42,664 nucleotides of DNA from JADHTT01 sp964633845 (GTDB lineage Bacteria > Campylobacterota > Campylobacteria > Campylobacterales > Arcobacteraceae): assembly GCA_964633845.1 (NCBI GenBank), contig CAZWLA010000005.1:1-42664 (forward strand), in the 5' to 3' direction. Position 1 is the first letter of the stretch, and every line of letters begins with the position of its first letter. The notes beneath the pieces were generated by a model. That model made no database searches and was not told where the DNA came from. It worked only from the letters and a program-made list of their open reading frames with translations. A program made the position numbers and the translations under genes. Shown piece by piece: positions 1-8,412 of the stretch.

Positions 1-17
1 TATGAGGGAAATAAATT

Positions 18-380
18 TTATGAAAAGTTGTCTTGACAAATCAGGCCATTATATTGATTAAAATATTTTTCAAGTTTTATTTTATTTAGATTCAACTCAA
101 TTCCTTGTTTTTGTGCTTCTTGCTCAATAACTCTCTTTGTATCTTTTGATATAATCAAATCAATTTTCTGTTCACCAATAAAAGATTCTAGCATTATTAT
201 AAATTCTATTTTTTTATTTAATAATGTCTCACAATCTTTTGGTATAAGATATAAATCTATATCTCCACCTTTTTTATCATCTAATACCCTAGAACCAAAT
301 AGATAAATTTTTGACTGCTTATTAAAAACTTTATTTTTACACTTTATTATAGCTTCTATTTGTGATAAAGTTAATCTCAT
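18..380 (-). CDS. MNT-type nucleotidyltransferase domain protein
   Basis: A 120-residue protein with the minimal nucleotidyltransferase signature of the polymerase-beta superfamily: G29-S30-R31 followed by D40-x-D42 (in GGDIDLYLI), where the two aspartates bind the metal. Stand-alone proteins of this size usually act with a HEPN-domain partner as a toxin-antitoxin pair (MntA/HepT). A partner would lie upstream or downstream, and none fits in the 17 bases left before the window edge. I chose ATG at 380; a TTG two codons earlier (386) is also open. There is no clear ribosome binding site. The family is fairly sure, and the antitoxin role is only an inference. Confidence 0.7.
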   Translation of the reverse strand: MRLTLSQIEAIIKCKNKVFNKQSKIYLFGSRVLDDKKGGDIDLYLIPKDCETLLNKKIEFIIMLESFIGEQKIDLIISKDTKRVIEQEAQKQGIELNLNKIKLEKYFNQYNGLICQDNFS

Positions 381-405
381 AATCAAAATTATATCATAAT
401 AAGCA

Positions 406-435
406 AAAAGCCCAAATCCGAAGACTTGGGCTTTT
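406..435 (-). terminator. Rho-independent terminator of the lost flagellin gene
   Basis: A perfect 10-bp stem (AAAAGCCCAA at 406-415 pairing with TTGGGCTTTT at 426-435) encloses a 10-base loop. Read on the minus strand it ends in a T run, so it fits as the terminator of the flagellin remnant at 526-651. It also has a short T run in the plus direction and could stop transcription from either side. Confidence 0.75.
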
Positions 436-455
436 AAACAAATTGGACTTAATTA

Positions 456-518
456 CTATTGAAGTAATTTAAGAACATTTTCTAAAGAAACGTTTGACGC
501 TCTACAGAGCTCTTTCAA
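456..518 (-). other. Micro-ORF downstream of the flagellin remnant (copy 1)
   Basis: A 20-codon frame starts at TTG (516-518) and ends at TAG (456-458). It encodes a peptide ending SNVSLENVLKLLQ. The matching frame after the intact flagellin (11092-11154) has the same length, with mostly synonymous or conservative differences. The last residues, LKLLQ, copy the flagellin C-terminus. It may be a coupled micropeptide or the fossil end of another flagellin; I cannot tell which. Confidence 0.35.
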
Positions 519-525
519 TTATTAC

Positions 526-651
526 TTACTGTAATAATTTTAACATGTTTTGTTAGATGCTGTTTGCTTGGCTCATTGCGTATGTAGCAGCTTGAGCAAT
601 AATATTTTTATTTGTTGAAGTCTGGGATTTAGTAGTATAATCAATATATCT
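526..651 (-). pseudogene. Flagellin 3'-end remnant
   Basis: Read on the minus strand, this stretch gives a degraded copy of the last 41 residues of the flagellin at 11162-12022. It keeps NIIAQAATYAMSQANSI, then an in-frame TAA where the intact gene has a Gln codon, then QNMLKLLQ and a stop. Two compensating single-base shifts lie near the upstream end. No start or N-terminal domain survives, because the legB promoter and gene begin right after it. This indicates a second flagellin gene that was lost or split when the glycosylation island took its present position. Confidence 0.8.
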
Positions 652-662
652 TATGTTATAAT
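636..662 (+). promoter_or_regulatory. Candidate promoter(s) of the leg operon
   Basis: Two TATAAT boxes precede legB. The box at 636-641 lies inside the flagellin remnant and has a weak TTGAAG at 615-620, 15 bases upstream. The box at 657-662 ends only six bases before the legB ATG, so use of that box would give a nearly leaderless message. Neither predicted leader carries a good Shine-Dalgarno sequence. Confidence 0.45.
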
Positions 663-668
663 ATTATT

Positions 669-1859
669 ATGTTAGATATATTAAGTCTTATTGGACGGGA
701 TAAAGAATTACTAAAAGATGATATTAAAAAGAGTGATTATCAACTAAAAAAAATTATTTTATCATCTTCATTTTTAGTTATTGGAGGTGCAGGCTCAATT
801 GGCCAGTCTGTAACTAAAGAGATATTTAAAAGAAATCCTAAAAAACTTCATGTAGTAGATATATCTGAAAATAATATGGTAGAGTTAGTACGAGATATAC
901 GAAGTAGTTTTGGATATATGGATGGTGAATTTAAAACTTTTGCTTTAGATATTGGTTCTATAGAATATGATGCATTTATTAAAAATGATGGTAAATATGA
1001 TTATGTTTTAAATTTATCAGCACTTAAGCATGTACGAAGTGAAAAAGATCCTTTTACTCTAATGAGGATGATTGAGACAAATATATTCAATATAGATAAA
1101 ACCATTAAACAGTCTATTGAAAATGGTACTAAAAAATATTTTTGTGTATCTACAGATAAAGCTGCAAATCCTGTAAATATGATGGGTGCATCTAAAAAAA
1201 TCATGGAGATGTTTGTTCATAAAAACTCAAAAAAAATTAATGTATCAATGGCTAGATTTGCAAATGTGGCCTTTTCAGATGGTTCACTTTTACATGGATT
1301 TAGTCAACGAATTGAAAAAGAACAACCAATAGTAGCTCCAAATGATATAAAAAGATATTTTGTAACACCTCAAGAATCAGGTGAATTATGTCTTATGTCT
1401 TGTATATTTGGTGAGAATAGAGATATATTTTTCCCAAAATTAAGTGAAGAATTAGATTTGATTTCATTTGCTGATATAGCAGTGAAATATTTAGAAAAGA
1501 AAGGTTACAAGCCATATCTTTGTAAAGATGAAGATGAAGCAAGAAAATTGGTTAAGAGTTTGCCCAAAGAAGGAAAGTGGCCATGTTTATTTACGTTCAG
1601 TGATACTACTGGAGAAAAAAACTTTGAAGAGTTTTTTACAGATGAAGAAGTTTTAGATATGGATAAATTTGAAAATATAGGAATTATTAAAAATGAAACC
1701 GATTATGATGAAAGTAAACTAGATTATTTTGAAAGTATAATTAAAGAGTACAAGCAAAGTCTATCTTGGACAAAGGAAGATATAGTAAAAGAATTTTTTA
1801 CTATGATACCTGATTTTGGACATATAGAAACTGGTAAATATCTTGATGGGAAGATGTAG
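669..1859 (+). CDS. legB: LegB-type NDP-GlcNAc 4,6-dehydratase
   Basis: This short-chain dehydrogenase/reductase of the CapD/PseB/LegB group catalyses the first committed step of legionaminic acid synthesis: 4,6-dehydration of a nucleotide-linked GlcNAc. In Campylobacter the nucleotide is GDP. The NAD(P)-binding loop is GGAGSIG at residues 39-45. STDKAANP near 161-168 and MGASKK just after form the active site, with Met where classical family members have Tyr, as usual for this group. The N-terminal extension before the Rossmann fold is typical of LegB. It is the first gene of a tightly packed operon, with legC starting at the next base. No ribosome binding site is evident. Confidence 0.88.
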   Translation: MLDILSLIGRDKELLKDDIKKSDYQLKKIILSSSFLVIGGAGSIGQSVTKEIFKRNPKKLHVVDISENNMVELVRDIRSSFGYMDGEFKTFALDIGSIEYDAFIKNDGKYDYVLNLSALKHVRSEKDPFTLMRMIETNIFNIDKTIKQSIENGTKKYFCVSTDKAANPVNMMGASKKIMEMFVHKNSKKINVSMARFANVAFSDGSLLHGFSQRIEKEQPIVAPNDIKRYFVTPQESGELCLMSCIFGENRDIFFPKLSEELDLISFADIAVKYLEKKGYKPYLCKDEDEARKLVKSLPKEGKWPCLFTFSDTTGEKNFEEFFTDEEVLDMDKFENIGIIKNETDYDESKLDYFESIIKEYKQSLSWTKEDIVKEFFTMIPDFGHIETGKYLDGKM

Positions 1860-2999
1860 ATGAAAAATATAGTTGAATTTATTCAAAATATATATAATAC
1901 AAAAGAATTTATACCTTTACATGAGCCTAGATTTATAGGTAATGAGAAAAAATATTTAAATGATTGCATAGATTCTACATTTGTATCTTCGATTGGTAAA
2001 TATGTAGATATGTTTGAAGAACAATTTGCCTCATATGTGGGAAGTAAATATGCTATTGCTACAGTTAATGGAACAAGTGCTTTACATATTTCACTTATTT
2101 TAGCAGATGTACAAAAAGATGATGAAGTGATTACTCAAGCACTTACATTTGTAGCTACTTGTAATGCTATAAGTTATGTAGGAGCTCGACCAGTATTTGT
2201 AGATGTTGATTTAGATACGATGGGTTTAAGTCCTGAAGCTCTAGAGATGTTCTTAAAAACTAACTGTGAAATAATTGATAATAAATGTATAAATAAAACT
2301 ACTGGTAAAATAATAAAAGCTTGTATGCCAATGCATACTTTTGGACATTCTTGTAGAATTAGTGAAATTAAAAATATTTGTGATAAATGGTATATATCTT
2401 TAGTAGAAGATAGTGCAGAGAGTTTAGGAAGCTATTATAACGATAAGCATACAGGTACTTTTGGAAAACTTGGAGCCTTTAGTTTTAATGGAAATAAGAT
2501 TATTACTTCAGGTGGTGGCGGAGTAATTGTAACAGATGATGAGGTATTAGCAAAAAAAGCTAAATATTTTACTACTACTGCAAAAATACCACATCCTTTT
2601 GAATATGTACATGATGAGATAGGGTATAATTATCGTATGCCAAATTTAAATGCTGCATTACTAGTAGCACAACTAGAACAGCTAGATACATTTGTGAAAA
2701 ATAAAAGGGATTTAGCTTTAAGATATGAAGCATTTTTTAAAGACAATTATGAGATAGACTTTATAAAAGAGCCTAAAAGTTCTAAATCTAACTATTGGCT
2801 ACAGGCTGTGATAGTCAAAGATCTGAATAATAGAGATGAGCTTTTAAAATATACAAATAGCAATGGTATTATGACAAGACCTATTTGGAAGCTAATGAAT
2901 GAGTTAGAGATGTTTAAAGATTGTCAATATGGTAATTTAGAAAATTCAAAATATTTAGAACAAAGAGTTATAAATATTCCAAGTAGTGTGGTAGTATAA
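1860..2999 (+). CDS. legC: LegC-type PLP-dependent aminotransferase
   Basis: This aminotransferase of the DegT/DnrJ/EryC1 family (fold type I) should transfer an amino group from glutamate to C4 of the 4-keto sugar made by LegB. The PLP lysine is K213, in SFNGNKIITSGGGG. NGTSALH near residues 70-76 and EDSAESLG near 184-191 are the expected cofactor and phosphate contacts. The length is normal for the family. The gene begins directly after the legB stop, and its own TAA overlaps the next ATG by one base (TAATG), which implies coupled translation. Confidence 0.9.
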   Translation: MKNIVEFIQNIYNTKEFIPLHEPRFIGNEKKYLNDCIDSTFVSSIGKYVDMFEEQFASYVGSKYAIATVNGTSALHISLILADVQKDDEVITQALTFVATCNAISYVGARPVFVDVDLDTMGLSPEALEMFLKTNCEIIDNKCINKTTGKIIKACMPMHTFGHSCRISEIKNICDKWYISLVEDSAESLGSYYNDKHTGTFGKLGAFSFNGNKIITSGGGGVIVTDDEVLAKKAKYFTTTAKIPHPFEYVHDEIGYNYRMPNLNAALLVAQLEQLDTFVKNKRDLALRYEAFFKDNYEIDFIKEPKSSKSNYWLQAVIVKDLNNRDELLKYTNSNGIMTRPIWKLMNELEMFKDCQYGNLENSKYLEQRVINIPSSVVV

Positions 3000-3574
3000 T
3001 GAATCCAGAAATACTATTAATAGGTGGTGGTGGTCATTGTAAATCTGTGATAGATGTCATTGAATTAGAAGGTAAATATAAAATTGCTGGTATTGTTGAT
3101 AAAAAAGAATTAATTGGAACAGAAGTTTTAGGATATAAAATTATAGCCTGTGATAATGATTTAGAACAATTATTAGAAACTTTCAAATATGCTGTAGTTA
3201 CAGTTGGGCAAATAAAATTAAATAGCTTAAAAGTTAGACTATTTAATAAAGTAAAAGAGTTAGGATATATATTACCAACAATTATATCACCACTAGCTTA
3301 TATATCTAAACACTCACAAATAGGAGAAGGTACAGTGATAATGCATCATGCTTTAGTAAATGCAAATGTAAGAATAGGCAAAAACTGTATAGTAAATACA
3401 AAATCTTTAATAGAACATGATTCTATAATAGAAGACAATTGTCATATTAGTACAGGTGCCATTATAAATGGTGGAGTAGTAGTAAAAGAGAATACATTTG
3501 TAGGTAGTAATGCAAGCACAAAAGAATATATAGAAGTTAATGGATTTATAAAAGCAGGAGAATTACAAAAATGA
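2999..3574 (+). CDS. legH: NeuD/PglD-type acetyltransferase (LegH)
   Basis: A small acetyltransferase of the NeuD/PglD family. It has an N-terminal nucleotide-sugar-binding Rossmann-like part (ILLIGGGGHCKSVIDV, residues 5-20) and then a left-handed beta-helix of hexapeptide repeats from about residue 95. H140 in IEHDSI sits where PglD has its catalytic histidine. In this operon it should N-acetylate the C4 amine made by LegC to give the 2,4-diacetamido sugar. O-acetylation of the finished sugar is the alternative for NeuD relatives. It overlaps the preceding gene by one base and the next by four (ATGA). Confidence 0.82.
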   Translation: MNPEILLIGGGGHCKSVIDVIELEGKYKIAGIVDKKELIGTEVLGYKIIACDNDLEQLLETFKYAVVTVGQIKLNSLKVRLFNKVKELGYILPTIISPLAYISKHSQIGEGTVIMHHALVNANVRIGKNCIVNTKSLIEHDSIIEDNCHISTGAIINGGVVVKENTFVGSNASTKEYIEVNGFIKAGELQK

Positions 3575-4566
3575 GTGTATTTATAATAGCTGAAGCAGGT
3601 GTAAATCATAATGGTTCAATAAAGCTTGCAAAAAAACTTATAGATGTAGCAAGTGATGCTGGTGCAGATGCTGTAAAGTTTCAAACTTTTAAAACAGAAA
3701 AATTAGTATCTAAAAATGCACAAAAAGCAGATTATCAAAAAGAAACAACATCTAAAAAAGAATCACAATTTGATATGATTAAAAAATTAGAATTAGATAT
3801 AGATACACATAATGAATTAATTTCATATTGTAATAGTAAAAACATTATGTTTTTATCTACTCCTTTTGATCATGATAGTATTGACTTATTAAATAGTATT
3901 GGATTAAAGATATTTAAAATACCTAGTGGTGAGATTACGAACTTACCATATTTAAGGCATATTGGTAGTTTAAATAAAGAAGTAATTCTTTCTACAGGTA
4001 TGGCTGATATTGGTGAAATAGAAGATGCTTTAGATATTTTAATAACATATGGAACTAAAAAAGAGAATATAACTATTTTACATGCAAATACAATGTATCC
4101 TACACCTATGGAGGATGTGAATTTAAGGGCCATGAATACAATAGGTAATACTTTTGATTGTAAATATGGATATAGTGATCATACTTTAGGTATTGAAGTT
4201 GATATTGCAGCTGTGGCAATTGGTGCTAGTATCATAGAGAAACATTTTACTTTGGATAAAACCATGGAAGGTCCTGATCATAAGGCATCTTTGGAACCAA
4301 ATGAATTAGTAGCTATGATTAAGGGAATTAGAAATATTGAATTAGCATTGGGTAGTAAAATAAAAAAGCCAAGTAAATCTGAAGTAAAAAATATAGTACC
4401 TGTAAGAAAAAGTATTGTTGCAAAAGTTGGTATTAAAAAAGGTGAAGAATTTACATATGAAAACCTCTCAATTAAAAGACCTAGTAATGGTATTTCCCCT
4501 ATGAGATGGGATGAGATAATAGGAACTATTGCCAGCAAAGATTATGTTGAAGATGAGTTAATCTAA
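3571..4566 (+). CDS. legI: Legionaminic acid synthase (NeuB family, LegI)
   Basis: This NeuB-family synthase condenses a 2,4-diacetamido-2,4,6-trideoxy-hexose with phosphoenolpyruvate to give legionaminic acid. The N-terminal TIM barrel carries EAGVNHNG (residues 8-15), DAVKFQTF (33-40), LSTPFD, KIPSGEI, STGMA and EKHFTLDKTMEGPDH, all standard NeuB landmarks. An antifreeze-like SAF domain covers about 275-331 (RKSIVAKVGIKKGEEFTYENL). The length of 331 is slightly short but complete. The related pseudaminic acid synthase is possible on sequence alone, but the LegB/LegC/NeuC neighbours favour the legionaminic route. Confidence 0.88.
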   Translation: MSVFIIAEAGVNHNGSIKLAKKLIDVASDAGADAVKFQTFKTEKLVSKNAQKADYQKETTSKKESQFDMIKKLELDIDTHNELISYCNSKNIMFLSTPFDHDSIDLLNSIGLKIFKIPSGEITNLPYLRHIGSLNKEVILSTGMADIGEIEDALDILITYGTKKENITILHANTMYPTPMEDVNLRAMNTIGNTFDCKYGYSDHTLGIEVDIAAVAIGASIIEKHFTLDKTMEGPDHKASLEPNELVAMIKGIRNIELALGSKIKKPSKSEVKNIVPVRKSIVAKVGIKKGEEFTYENLSIKRPSNGISPMRWDEIIGTIASKDYVEDELI

Positions 4567-5732
4567 TGAATAGACGAAAAATATGTGTAGTTACTGGTAC
4601 CCGTGCTGAATATGGACTTCTATATTGGCTTATGAAAGAGATAGAAAATGATAAAGAGTTAGAACTTCAACTTATAGTTACGGGTATGCACCTTAGCCCT
4701 GAGTTTGGATTGACATATAAAGAGATAGAAAAAGATTTTAAAATAGATAAAAAAATAGAGATGCTTTTATCATCTGATACATCTATAGGGGTTTCAAAAT
4801 CAATGGGTTTAGCTCAAATATCTTTTGCTGAAACTTATGATGAGCTGAAACCTAATCTTTTAGTAGTTCTTGGAGATAGATATGAGATTTTTTCTGCTGT
4901 AAGTGCAGCTATGATATCTAGAATTCCTATAGCTCATCTTCATGGTGGTGAAGCTACAGAGGGACTTATTGATGAATCTATTAGACATAGTATAACGAAA
5001 ATGAGTCATCTACATTTTACAGCTAATATTGAGTATAAAAATAGAGTTATACAACTTGGAGAACATCCTAGTAGAGTTTTTAATGTTGGTGGATTAGGTA
5101 TTGATAGTATCAAAAAACTAAAATTACTATCTAAAGATGCATTTGAAAATTCTATTAATTTTAAACTAAATAAAAAAAATATCTTAATTACTTTTCATCC
5201 AGTTACTTTAGAAAATTCAACTGCATCTCAACAGTTTCAAAATTTATTAGATGCTATAGATAAACTTAAAGATACAAATATAATATTTACAAAAGCAAAT
5301 AGCGATACAGATGGTAGAATTATAAACACTATGATAGATAAATATGTAACTAAAAATAATCATAAATCAATCGCTTTTATATCTCTTGGACAACTTAGAT
5401 ATTTAAGTACATTACAATATGTAGATGCCATGGTAGGGAATAGCTCTAGTGGACTATTAGAAGCACCTTCATTTAAAATAGGTACAATAAATATGGGAGA
5501 TAGACAAAAAGGTAGAATAATGGCTAGTAGTATTATTAATTGTAACACTGATGTTAAATCTATTGAAAATGGATTTAAAAAATTATACTCTAAAGAATTT
5601 AATATACAATTAAAAAACACTATAAGTCCTTTTGGTAATGGTGGAGCTAGTCAAAAAATAAAAGATACTTTAAAAGATATAAATCTTAATAGTATTTTAA
5701 AAAAATCATTTTATAATTTAAAAGCTAAATGA
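4566..5732 (+). CDS. legG: Hydrolysing NDP-sugar 2-epimerase (NeuC family, LegG)
   Basis: This NeuC/WecB-type epimerase should release the nucleotide and invert C2, giving the 2,4-diacetamido-mannose-type substrate of the NeuB enzyme next door. Visible landmarks are GTRAEYGLL (residues 11-19), LVVLGDRYEI, LHGGE, FTANIEYKNRV and the nucleotide-binding GNSSSG near 291-296. The length fits the family. It starts at a TAATG junction with legI, and its last bases overlap the next ATG. The presence of a hydrolysing epimerase is the best argument that this operon makes legionaminic rather than pseudaminic acid, which uses PseG instead. Confidence 0.88.
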   Translation: MNRRKICVVTGTRAEYGLLYWLMKEIENDKELELQLIVTGMHLSPEFGLTYKEIEKDFKIDKKIEMLLSSDTSIGVSKSMGLAQISFAETYDELKPNLLVVLGDRYEIFSAVSAAMISRIPIAHLHGGEATEGLIDESIRHSITKMSHLHFTANIEYKNRVIQLGEHPSRVFNVGGLGIDSIKKLKLLSKDAFENSINFKLNKKNILITFHPVTLENSTASQQFQNLLDAIDKLKDTNIIFTKANSDTDGRIINTMIDKYVTKNNHKSIAFISLGQLRYLSTLQYVDAMVGNSSSGLLEAPSFKIGTINMGDRQKGRIMASSIINCNTDVKSIENGFKKLYSKEFNIQLKNTISPFGNGGASQKIKDTLKDINLNSILKKSFYNLKAK

Positions 5733-6613
5733 TGAAAATTTTATTTGTAGGAACTATAGAGTTTTCATTAAGAGCTTTAGAAAAGCTTTTATATATTAAT
5801 GCAAATGTTATTGGGGTATGTACAAAAAATACATCAAACTTCAATAATGATTTTTCTGATTTAACTCCAATTTGTAAAAATAATAATATACCATATATAC
5901 TTACTGCTGATATAAACTCAAAAAAGACTATTGATTGGATAAAAAATTTAAATCCAGATATTATATTTTGTTTTGGTTGGTCATCTTTAATAAAGAAAGA
6001 ACTTTTAGATTTAGCACCTATGGGAATAGTTGGCTATCATCCTTCTAAATTACCTTACAATAGAGGTCGTCATCCATTAATTTGGGCGTTAGTTTTAGGA
6101 CTTAAAAAAAGTGCTTCAACATTTTTTTTTATGGAAGAAGGTGCTGATAATGGAGATATATTATCTCAAAATGAATTTGATATATTATATGAAGATGATG
6201 CAAGTTCGCTTTATAAAAAAATTATAGATATAGCAATGCAACAAATAGAAATTTTTGTACCACAACTTCAACAAAATAATTATGTTAAAGTTAAACAAGA
6301 TCATTCTTTATCAAATATTTGGAGAAAAAGAGCTAAAGAAGATGGTATTATTGATTTTAGAATGAATAGCTATACTATCTATAACTTAGTTAGAGGATTA
6401 ACTAAACCTTATATGGGTGCAAATATTAAGTATAATGATAAAAATATTATAATATGGAAAGTTGAAGAAGTAAAAGTTGATATGAAAAATATTGAATTTG
6501 GAAAAGTTTTAGAGGTTCAAGATAATACAATTTTAATTAAAACTTATGATGGAGCAGTTAGAATTATTGAACATGAATTTAAAATCTTACCAAAAGCTGG
6601 AGAATATCTATGA
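5729..6613 (+). CDS. Formyltransferase-fold protein, likely sugar N-formyltransferase
   Basis: A 294-residue protein of the methionyl-tRNA/sugar formyltransferase fold, which uses 10-formyl-tetrahydrofolate. The catalytic region reads GYHPSKLPYNRGRHP with H104, and GADNGDILSQ places D143 where the family's catalytic Asp lies. The Asn usually found two residues before the His is Gly here (G102). A formyltransferase C-terminal domain follows from about 195. It sits inside the leg operon (ATGA overlap on both sides) and next to a PIG-L deacetylase. The likely job is therefore to N-formylate a sugar amine, perhaps on legionaminic acid. A T9 run at 6122-6130 lies in the coding sequence. Confidence 0.75.
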   Translation: MMKILFVGTIEFSLRALEKLLYINANVIGVCTKNTSNFNNDFSDLTPICKNNNIPYILTADINSKKTIDWIKNLNPDIIFCFGWSSLIKKELLDLAPMGIVGYHPSKLPYNRGRHPLIWALVLGLKKSASTFFFMEEGADNGDILSQNEFDILYEDDASSLYKKIIDIAMQQIEIFVPQLQQNNYVKVKQDHSLSNIWRKRAKEDGIIDFRMNSYTIYNLVRGLTKPYMGANIKYNDKNIIIWKVEEVKVDMKNIEFGKVLEVQDNTILIKTYDGAVRIIEHEFKILPKAGEYL

Positions 6614-7266
6614 ATAAAGTACTAGTAGTAGCAGTTCACCCTGATGATGAAACATTAGGGTGTGGTGGAACACTACTTAAACATAAAGCAAATGGTGATG
6701 AAATCAATTGGCTTATTTGTACTGAAACAAATCCTGCAAATGACTTTTATAAAGTAAGAGAAAATGAGATAGAAAAAGTAAATAAATTATATGATTTTGA
6801 TAGTGTCACAAATCTTAAGCTTAAAGCTATACAAGTAGATGAATATAGTATGAGTGATTTAATAGGTAAACTATCTAAAGTGATAAATAAAATAAAGCCA
6901 AATATTATATATTTACCTTTTAAAGGTGATGTACATAGTGACCATAGAAAAATATTTGAAGCAGCTTATAGTTGTACTAAATCATTTAGATATCCTTTTA
7001 TAAACAAAATATATATGATTGAAACATTAAGTGAAACAGAATTTGCACCAAGTACAAAAGAAGATAGTTTTATACCTAATGTATTTGTAGATATAAGTCA
7101 GTTTATGGATAAAAAAATTGAAATAATGAAAGTATTTGATAGTGAAATATCTGAACACCCATTTCCTAGAAGTGAAAGAAATATTAGAGCATTAGGAACC
7201 GTAAGAGGTGCTACTTGTGGTATTGAGTATGCTGAGAGTTTTGTATTATTAAAGGAAATAACTTAA
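6610..7266 (+). CDS. PIG-L/LmbE family N-deacetylase
   Basis: This zinc-dependent deacetylase of the PIG-L (LmbE) family has the AVHPDDE motif at residues 8-14 (H10, D12 and D13 bind zinc or act in catalysis) and HSDH at 109-112. Family members remove N-acetyl groups from GlcNAc-type sugars. It overlaps the formyltransferase gene by four bases. That pairing suggests sequential editing of an amide: acetyl removed here, formyl added by the upstream enzyme. The actual substrate is not shown by the sequence. The length of 218 is normal. Confidence 0.82.
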   Translation: MNKVLVVAVHPDDETLGCGGTLLKHKANGDEINWLICTETNPANDFYKVRENEIEKVNKLYDFDSVTNLKLKAIQVDEYSMSDLIGKLSKVINKIKPNIIYLPFKGDVHSDHRKIFEAAYSCTKSFRYPFINKIYMIETLSETEFAPSTKEDSFIPNVFVDISQFMDKKIEIMKVFDSEISEHPFPRSERNIRALGTVRGATCGIEYAESFVLLKEIT

Positions 7267-7328
7267 TAAAGAAAAAATCAGTATAATTAAAGAAATAGTA
7301 TTGAAAAGCTAGTAGATTAGGATAAAAC

Positions 7329-8360
7329 ATGTACACATTAAATAAAAACCAAACTATAAAAGAAGCCTTGAAATCTATAGATAAGGGTGCTATAAGAATA
7401 GCTGTTATTATTGATGAATATAATAAGCTTCTTGGTACTATAACTGATGGGGATATCAGAAGGGCTTTATTAAATAATGCCAAGTTAGATACAGCTATTG
7501 AAACTATTTATAATAAAAATCCACTAACTGTGTTAAATACCGAAGATGAGCAAAAAATAATAACAAAAGCTATAAAAAATAGTGTTTACCAAATACCAAT
7601 TGTAGATAAGAATGGATATTTTATAGATATAAAAGATATAGCACATCTTTTACACAAAAGTAAAAAACCAAACAAAGTAATATTGATGGCAGGAGGACTA
7701 GGTACTAGACTTAAACCGTTGACAGAAGATAGACCTAAGCCACTACTTCAGGTAGGGTCTAAGCCTATACTTGAAACTATTATTAACAACTTTTCAAAGT
7801 GTGGATTTGAAGATATTATTATAAGTGTAAACTATAAATCTGAAATGATAAAAAATTATTTTGGAGATGGTAGTAAATTTGGTGTAAATATCTCATATAT
7901 TAATGAAGATAAAAGAATGGGTACAGCTGGAGCCTTGTCTTTACTAAATAATAATCCAAATGAAGCATTTTTTGTAATGAATGGTGATCTACTTACTAAT
8001 ATAGATTTTGTTAAGTTGTTGGACTTTCATAGTTTTGGAAATGCAGATGCTACCATGTGTGTAAGAGAATATGACTTTCAAGTACCTTATGGCGTAGTTC
8101 AAACTGATGAAGATAAAATTACTGCCATTGTAGAAAAGCCTGTACATAAATTTTTTGTAAATGCAGGAATATATGTTTTATCTCCAAATGTATTAACACA
8201 AATTCCAGAAGATGAGTTTTATGATATGCCTACACTGTTTGAAGAGCTAATAAAGGCTGGAAAAAGTACACTTTCTTTCCCTATACATGAGTATTGGCTA
8301 GATATAGGTAGGATGAGTGACTTTGAAAAAGCTAATATTGAGTATTCAAAGGTATTTTAA
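7329..8360 (+). CDS. ptmE: PtmE-like CBS-domain sugar-1-phosphate nucleotidyltransferase
   Basis: Two N-terminal CBS motifs (about residues 1-112) are followed by a sugar nucleotidyltransferase domain whose signature is LMAGGLGTRLKPLT from residue 119. EKP, VNAGIYVLSP and DIG near the C-terminus complete the active site. This architecture matches Campylobacter PtmE, a GlcN-1-phosphate guanylyltransferase that feeds the GDP-linked legionaminic pathway, so LegB may use a GDP-sugar here too. The gene has its own leader after a 62-base gap, with AGGA just upstream of the ATG. The ptmF and ptmA genes that accompany ptmE in C. jejuni are absent here. Confidence 0.85.
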   Translation: MYTLNKNQTIKEALKSIDKGAIRIAVIIDEYNKLLGTITDGDIRRALLNNAKLDTAIETIYNKNPLTVLNTEDEQKIITKAIKNSVYQIPIVDKNGYFIDIKDIAHLLHKSKKPNKVILMAGGLGTRLKPLTEDRPKPLLQVGSKPILETIINNFSKCGFEDIIISVNYKSEMIKNYFGDGSKFGVNISYINEDKRMGTAGALSLLNNNPNEAFFVMNGDLLTNIDFVKLLDFHSFGNADATMCVREYDFQVPYGVVQTDEDKITAIVEKPVHKFFVNAGIYVLSPNVLTQIPEDEFYDMPTLFEELIKAGKSTLSFPIHEYWLDIGRMSDFEKANIEYSKVF

Positions 8361-8412
8361 ATTAATGATAATAATGGAAGTAACTTGCGAATATAAAAGG
8401 AACGCTTAGTAT

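Noticed and set aside
7211..7483. A minus-strand frame across the ptmE leader
   Set aside because: It runs opposite the start of ptmE and the end of the deacetylase gene and has no supporting signals.
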